Below the pieces are notes generated by a model. It did no database searches, had not been told where the DNA came from, and saw only the letters and a program-made list of their open reading frames with translations. Positions 59,692-64,000 of a DNA stretch of 64,000 nucleotides are shown in pieces. Origin of the DNA: Prorocentrum cordatum (lineage: Eukaryota > Sar > Dinophyceae > Prorocentrales > Prorocentraceae); NCBI GenBank assembly GCA_963575745.1, contig CAUYUJ010018071.1, forward strand, positions 189,501-253,500, written 5' to 3'. The translations under genes and the position numbers were made by a program. The stretch's first letter is position 1, and each line of letters begins with the position of its first letter.

Positions 59692-59705
59692 TCGTTGGGC
59701 TCCCA

Positions 59706-60616
59706 CGGGACCTCTATTAGCCCCAACGGCGGCACCAACAATGGGCACTACGACCAGGCATTCCGACCTCAACAACAACGACGCCGCCACCAGCTCCAAC
59801 ACCAACGTTGCCCAATGCAATATACAAAAATGGCAAATGGACTGCTCGTGGTACGGCTTTGGCTATGGTTTAACATGGGGATTGGTCAATTCTTCAGTGG
59901 TTGGGGGTAACTTCGATTACGCGGGTGTATTCGGTCCAACACCAAATTCGTCTCCGGCAATTCTGCAAACGGCCGTACACTACGATCTTACGATTTACAA
60001 TGGCAGTTTTGTATGGGGTGTACACAACATCTACTCGATTCGATACCGTATACTTTTATACCGGTTATCATTCCTGCACGGTTCACGTATTGGTGAGGCT
60101 TCAAATCCAGGACCACCACCATCGGCATCACAGTCTGGGCTTGACCGGGCTTTGCAACTGAATGCCCGGTGGGGAACGACAAGATCGGCTACTACCACCT
60201 ATGATGTACGGTCCGCCTCCGCCCAACCCCATTTCGTATCCGTTTGTCCCGCCTGCTTTTATGCTCGCTTTTGTCCCGAGCAATGCTGGCACCCATGGAC
60301 CGAACACCCACCGAGAGGAACCTTTGGGCGACCGATCTGCGGCTGCCGAGCCATTGTCCCCAGGAAGGGCGGAGTACGAGCCGCTCCCCAGGGACGTCCT
60401 GCGACCGAGGGAGCCCGAGGGTCCGAGCCACATGGGGGCACCTTAGGGCCACTTCAGACTTCTGCCGGATCTGCTCCAGAGCTCCCAAATGATCCCTCAA
60501 GCGACTATGCCACCCCTCCGCCGTCCCCAGGACCCCGGCTTCCGCGACATAACGATCATTCCCCGACTGCTCCCCCTGAGATTCTACGTCCCCCTTTCCT
60601 GGGCGGCCGCCGGTGA
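59706..60616 (+). CDS. Element L protein with GEASNPGP motif
   Basis: The same frame is open left of the LINE insertion (58163-58577) and is rejoined in phase across the duplicated target, so it was one frame before the LINE arrived. The product has QMDCSWYGFGYGLTWG and YNGSFVWGVHNIYS, then SRIGEASNPGPPP (NPGP codons 60104-60115), then a Pro/Arg-rich tail to 60616. NPGP is the end of ribosome-skipping 2A peptides, but the preceding D-x-E-x spacing is not canonical. Function is otherwise unknown. Confidence 0.45.
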
Positions 60617-62399
60617 TGCTGATGATCACAATCTGGTGAGATGGCTCCAACAAATGGTCACACTATTTACTTATATCTTCCACAATTTCGATACATTAAT
60701 ATCTATGGCGACGGTCCGGGAGGCATTCAATGGTATACAGCACGGCATGCGTCAAATTGGTATTCACGATGCCCGTGGTCTTACTGCATGGTTACACGCG
60801 CACAACACTACAGAATGCGTCTTTGAATGCGTACTTCCCACAAGAATTGCAAGAACGACTATTGGATGATATTGCTGTCATGACAGGTGCCGCACGCAAT
60901 CTCGATACGGTCTTATTCACTATCACCGTTGGCTTGTTCAAAGCCCCTGAAGTGCGAAGATGGTTAACCGACGTGGTACGACCCCGAGAACCGGCGCAAC
61001 CACGACGAGATAGAAACGAATCTCGACCAACTGAACCACCGCGACCGACGGAAGTGCGCACCTTGGCCGAACCACAACCTACAATAAACACTGCACAAGA
61101 GCGGCCGCAGACTATGCCAAATGGCACTCACGGACAAGGTCGCCCGGGAGTGGCACGCCTACCAAATGGATGGCGTCACATCGACGCAATTGATATCAGG
61201 AGCGAAATCGACAATCACATCCAAACGATCCAAGCAATACCGAAATGCATACGCGGACTTTTTCTACGAATACTGACTCAATGCTTGGTAGAAATAGAAA
61301 GAACACATGTGTGTTGGGACCGGGATGAGAGTGCTGAGGCTGACTGCATTCGGGCATGGATGTTATTCTTACTGCTGCCCCGGATGTTGCTCCACCCCAC
61401 GGCGCATGGAGGAAAGGCAAGTGAACGTGATTTACGCCAACGTATTGCTCTGTTCGATAATGGACATTGGGACCAACTCTTAAACCGAGCTCGGAACAAC
61501 ATTGCTACACGCAATTCCCGCTCTACGCGTGCACCTGGGAGGACCGCAGGACCGCCGGAGAGAAAGAAAAGATTGATAAGGCCATGTCTCTCATCAGACG
61601 TGGGGAATTGAGCCATGCTGCTAGGGTGCTGACTTCGACAGGGATTGCCCCGGGCACCCAGGCCACACTGGACGAGCTGACCAACCCGCAACTACGGCCA
61701 CAACGCGCTGCGGACCGTTTCCCCGATGACCTCGACGCCTTTGCACCCGCCCAACAGGTAGATTTGGACAGAGACATCTTTGCCACGACGTTGCGACAGA
61801 CGAGGCGCGGGCTCAGCGGAGGGATGTGGGGTAGCAGGTACGAACACTTTAAACCTTGCTTGGAGGACGAAGTGGCCTTCGACGCTTTATATGAAGTGGC
61901 CCAACGCCTGGCTAAAGCGCACATCCCAGATACGATCAGGGATGCCATGCTCTTCTCTTCGTTGACTGCGCTACTTAAACCTAACACGAGGGTTCGTGGC
62001 ATATCCAGCGGAGATACGTTTCGACGACTGGTGGCCAAAACATTGGCCAAGCAATTGCAGAATCCTCTCCGGGAAACCGTGTGGCCGCACAATTTCGGCA
62101 TCTACGATCGGTCCGGAACAAATGCGGCCATACATCTGCTACGGTACATCACGGACAAGAACCCCGACAAAGTGCTCCTGAGCATCGACGGCGTGGGCGC
62201 GTTCGACCACGTTTCCAGGGCACGCATGTTTGAACAATTATTACAGAATGAACGCTTACACGGCTTGGTGCCATTTGTGAAGATGTGGTATGCTGTGCCA
62301 TCACAATACAAATGGAAGGACGACCACGGGCGAGTACATACCATACCACAAGGGGATGGGGGAGAACAAGGTGACGCCCTCATGCCGGCATTGTTTTGA
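60489..62399 (+). pseudogene. RT of element L, N-terminal half, frameshifted
   Basis: Frame pieces run 60489-60815 (LVRWLQQMVTLFTYIFHNFD), 60810-61500 (ERLLDDIAVMTGAARNLDTV ... ILTQCLVEIERTHVCW) and 61467-62399. The last has SLIRRGELSHAARVLTSTGI, GLSGGMWGSRYEHFKPCLED, KTLAKQLQNPLRETVWPHNF, VLLSIDGVGAFDHV (motif A) and QGDGGEQGDALMPALF (motif B). It stops at UGA 62397-62399, where unrelated DNA begins. Active-site motif C lies beyond at 63065. The type is LINE-like, without a visible endonuclease. Confidence 0.7.
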
Positions 62400-62985
62400 T
62401 CTAACGACACACCGATGCTTCTCCCCAGCATCAAGGGGGCTCAGAGCGTTCCAGCCCACCAGGGAGAGGCCACCGGCAACGTCGCTGGTGGGCACACCCC
62501 CCTTCCGTGCTGACATGATGGTCTCTGGAAGCGGGGGCTGGAAGCGTATATGTGCCAACGCGTGTGGCATTCGCCAATGCATGTCGTGAAATGCCTTTCC
62601 CGCAAATAAGTGGGTGGGCGGGGGTTCAAGAAAGCACACAGCCCCGCACGGCTGCACTCGGCCCCGCGGGGACGTGACGCCCCGAGCGGGCCCTGGCGGC
62701 TCGAAGGAGCACGCGCTGCCAGGCCCCGCCGCCTGCGGAAAAACGCCAGCACAGAGGGCCGGTAACAATCACCGACGGCCGCCGCACCAACTTGCGCTGT
62801 TGGTGGACGACCGTCCGTACACGTGCAGACGAAGACCTCGAATAAGAGTGCAACCAAGACAAGAATGGGATAATATGAAGTCATCAATATATGAAGTCAA
62901 CAACCCCGCTGTGGGGGTATCCGAGCGGATCAAAGGAATCGGGTGCCTGCAGATCGCTCCTTGTACGAAAACCTTCGATTTCCTA
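62400..62985. other. ~590 bp insertion splitting the RT of element L
   Basis: Lies between RT motifs B and C. No coding motif is recognised. The middle (62640-62760) is very GC-rich. Neither a target duplication nor inverted ends were found by eye. Confidence 0.55.
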
Positions 62986-63994
62986 CCAAGTAGGTCACTT
63001 GGCTCTGCACACAGCGCTGGAGCAAATCAAAGCTGCGCTGCCAGAAGGGGCAGAAGTCGTCGCATACCTCGATGATATCTACATCGTCTGTGACCCCATG
63101 GACGTCGCACATATCTACGATGCACTGCGCACTACGCTCTGGAACGTGTGCCGAATCGACGTCAACATTGGTAAGCTGGCAGGTTGGAGTAAGAACCGAG
63201 GCCTTTGTCCCCCAGGCCTGGCCGACAGGTCACCTACGGCATGGGTGCACGACAAACCTGATTTTGAGCGGGGATTGCGGGTCCTAGGGGCACCTTTTGG
63301 TTCCAACGCGTACGTAGATCATTTTGGGAATGCGCAAGCTACAGAGAAGGCGAAGCTACTCAACATATTACCCAAGCTCCCTTCTCTGCAGATGGCGTGG
63401 CTCCTATTATATTTCTGCGGCGTGCCGCGACTCAACCACCTACTACGGACAACACCGCCGAGTCAATCGCGCATCGCAGCGCAGACGCACGACACCAACG
63501 TCGCAAGTACTTTTCGGAAGCTCTTTGGTATCCCCGGACCCGACAATTGGGATCATCAACTACACGGTCTCTCTTACAATACGTGGTTGGCTCAATCACA
63601 ATTGCCATTACGGTACGCTGGACTTGGATTGCGAAATTCTTGCCGGCTCGCCCCGGCGGCCTACTGGGCGAGTTGGGCGGACTCCCTACGCAATATCACA
63701 CGTGGTTTTCCGGAAATTGGTCGCGATATGCTTTACCACCTCAACGCGATAACGGGGGCAAACATCGACGGTGACCACGATTGCCCAGACTGTTTAATTC
63801 AGGCAGAACGGTCCGGGCGAATATGTGCAAATAATGGATGGCCTGGACGGCCCTTGTGGGCACAACTCGCTATGGGGAAGCGCCCGCCCGCACCGCCAGA
63901 GCAGCCGCTAGCGCTAGGTGAGTGGGCCCATGGATGGCAATTCCATCGGACCCACTCGAACACACATCCCATGCACAATTGTTACGTGATTTAG
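62986..63994 (+). CDS. RT of element L, C-terminal half
   Basis: Resumes at LALHTALEQIKAALPEGAEV, then AYLDDIYIVCDP with YLDD (motif C), GLRVLGAPFGSNAYVDHFGN, LLYFCGVPRLNHLLR, LPLRYAGLGLRNS and a Cys/His-containing DGDHDCPDCLIQAERSG tail. It stops at TAG 63992-63994, six bases from the window edge. The short C terminus may reflect a frame change. Motifs A, B and C are all present across the two halves. Confidence 0.7.
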
Positions 63995-64000
63995 GTGGTG

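Overview
The window looks like accessory, repeat-dominated nuclear DNA of a dinoflagellate-type alga. The inference rests on GC-rich sequence packed with tyrosine-recombinase (DIRS/Ngaro-like) retrotransposons, LINEs and satellites, on a retroelement protein with an RNase H and a methyltransferase-like domain, on a GEASNPGP motif, and on the absence of any bacterial operon. I recognise no housekeeping gene, rRNA or tRNA. The species cannot be named from the sequence.

Layout. 1-2.2 kb: end of a Lys/Gly-rich reading frame and unassigned DNA. 2.2-3.4 kb: a 48-49 bp satellite. 3.9-8.5 kb: decayed minus-strand DIRS-like element D (gag 8149, RT/RNase H 7193-5590, recombinase 5530-4180). 8.5-20 kb: minus-strand element I, split by a complete plus-strand element A (12071-18600) and by a 1.1 kb non-autonomous derivative (10352-11467). 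20-26.2 kb: minus-strand tails of elements J, F-family and K. 26.2-34.6 kb: complete plus-strand element F (26176-34614), inserted in a K-type repeat whose uninterrupted twin lies at 24.58 kb. 34.8-43.7 kb: element M, a minus-strand sister of D, split by a 5.05 kb DNA transposon (36663-41715) carrying an ISXO2/Merlin-like transposase and an OTU-protease-like gene. 43.9-54.1 kb: a LINE whose endonuclease reading frame is split exactly in phase by complete element G (44565-51232). 54-64 kb: a less GC-rich, microsatellite-rich stretch with another decaying RT element (L), itself hit by a 5'-truncated LINE with a 14 bp target duplication and by a second insert.

How the parts work together. Elements A, F and G each show the split direct repeat order A1-genes-B1-A2-B2 expected for circle-forming YR retrotransposons. 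Gag-like protein, RT/RNase H and recombinase are encoded between A1 and B1. At the B|A junction most families carry a palindrome that could be the recombinase site. Element A has the best-preserved gene set: gag, then an in-frame UGA, then pol, then a recombinase with Arg, His-x-x-Arg and Tyr present. Element G appears to place a recombinase-like and a cytosine-methyltransferase-like domain downstream of RT/RNase H.
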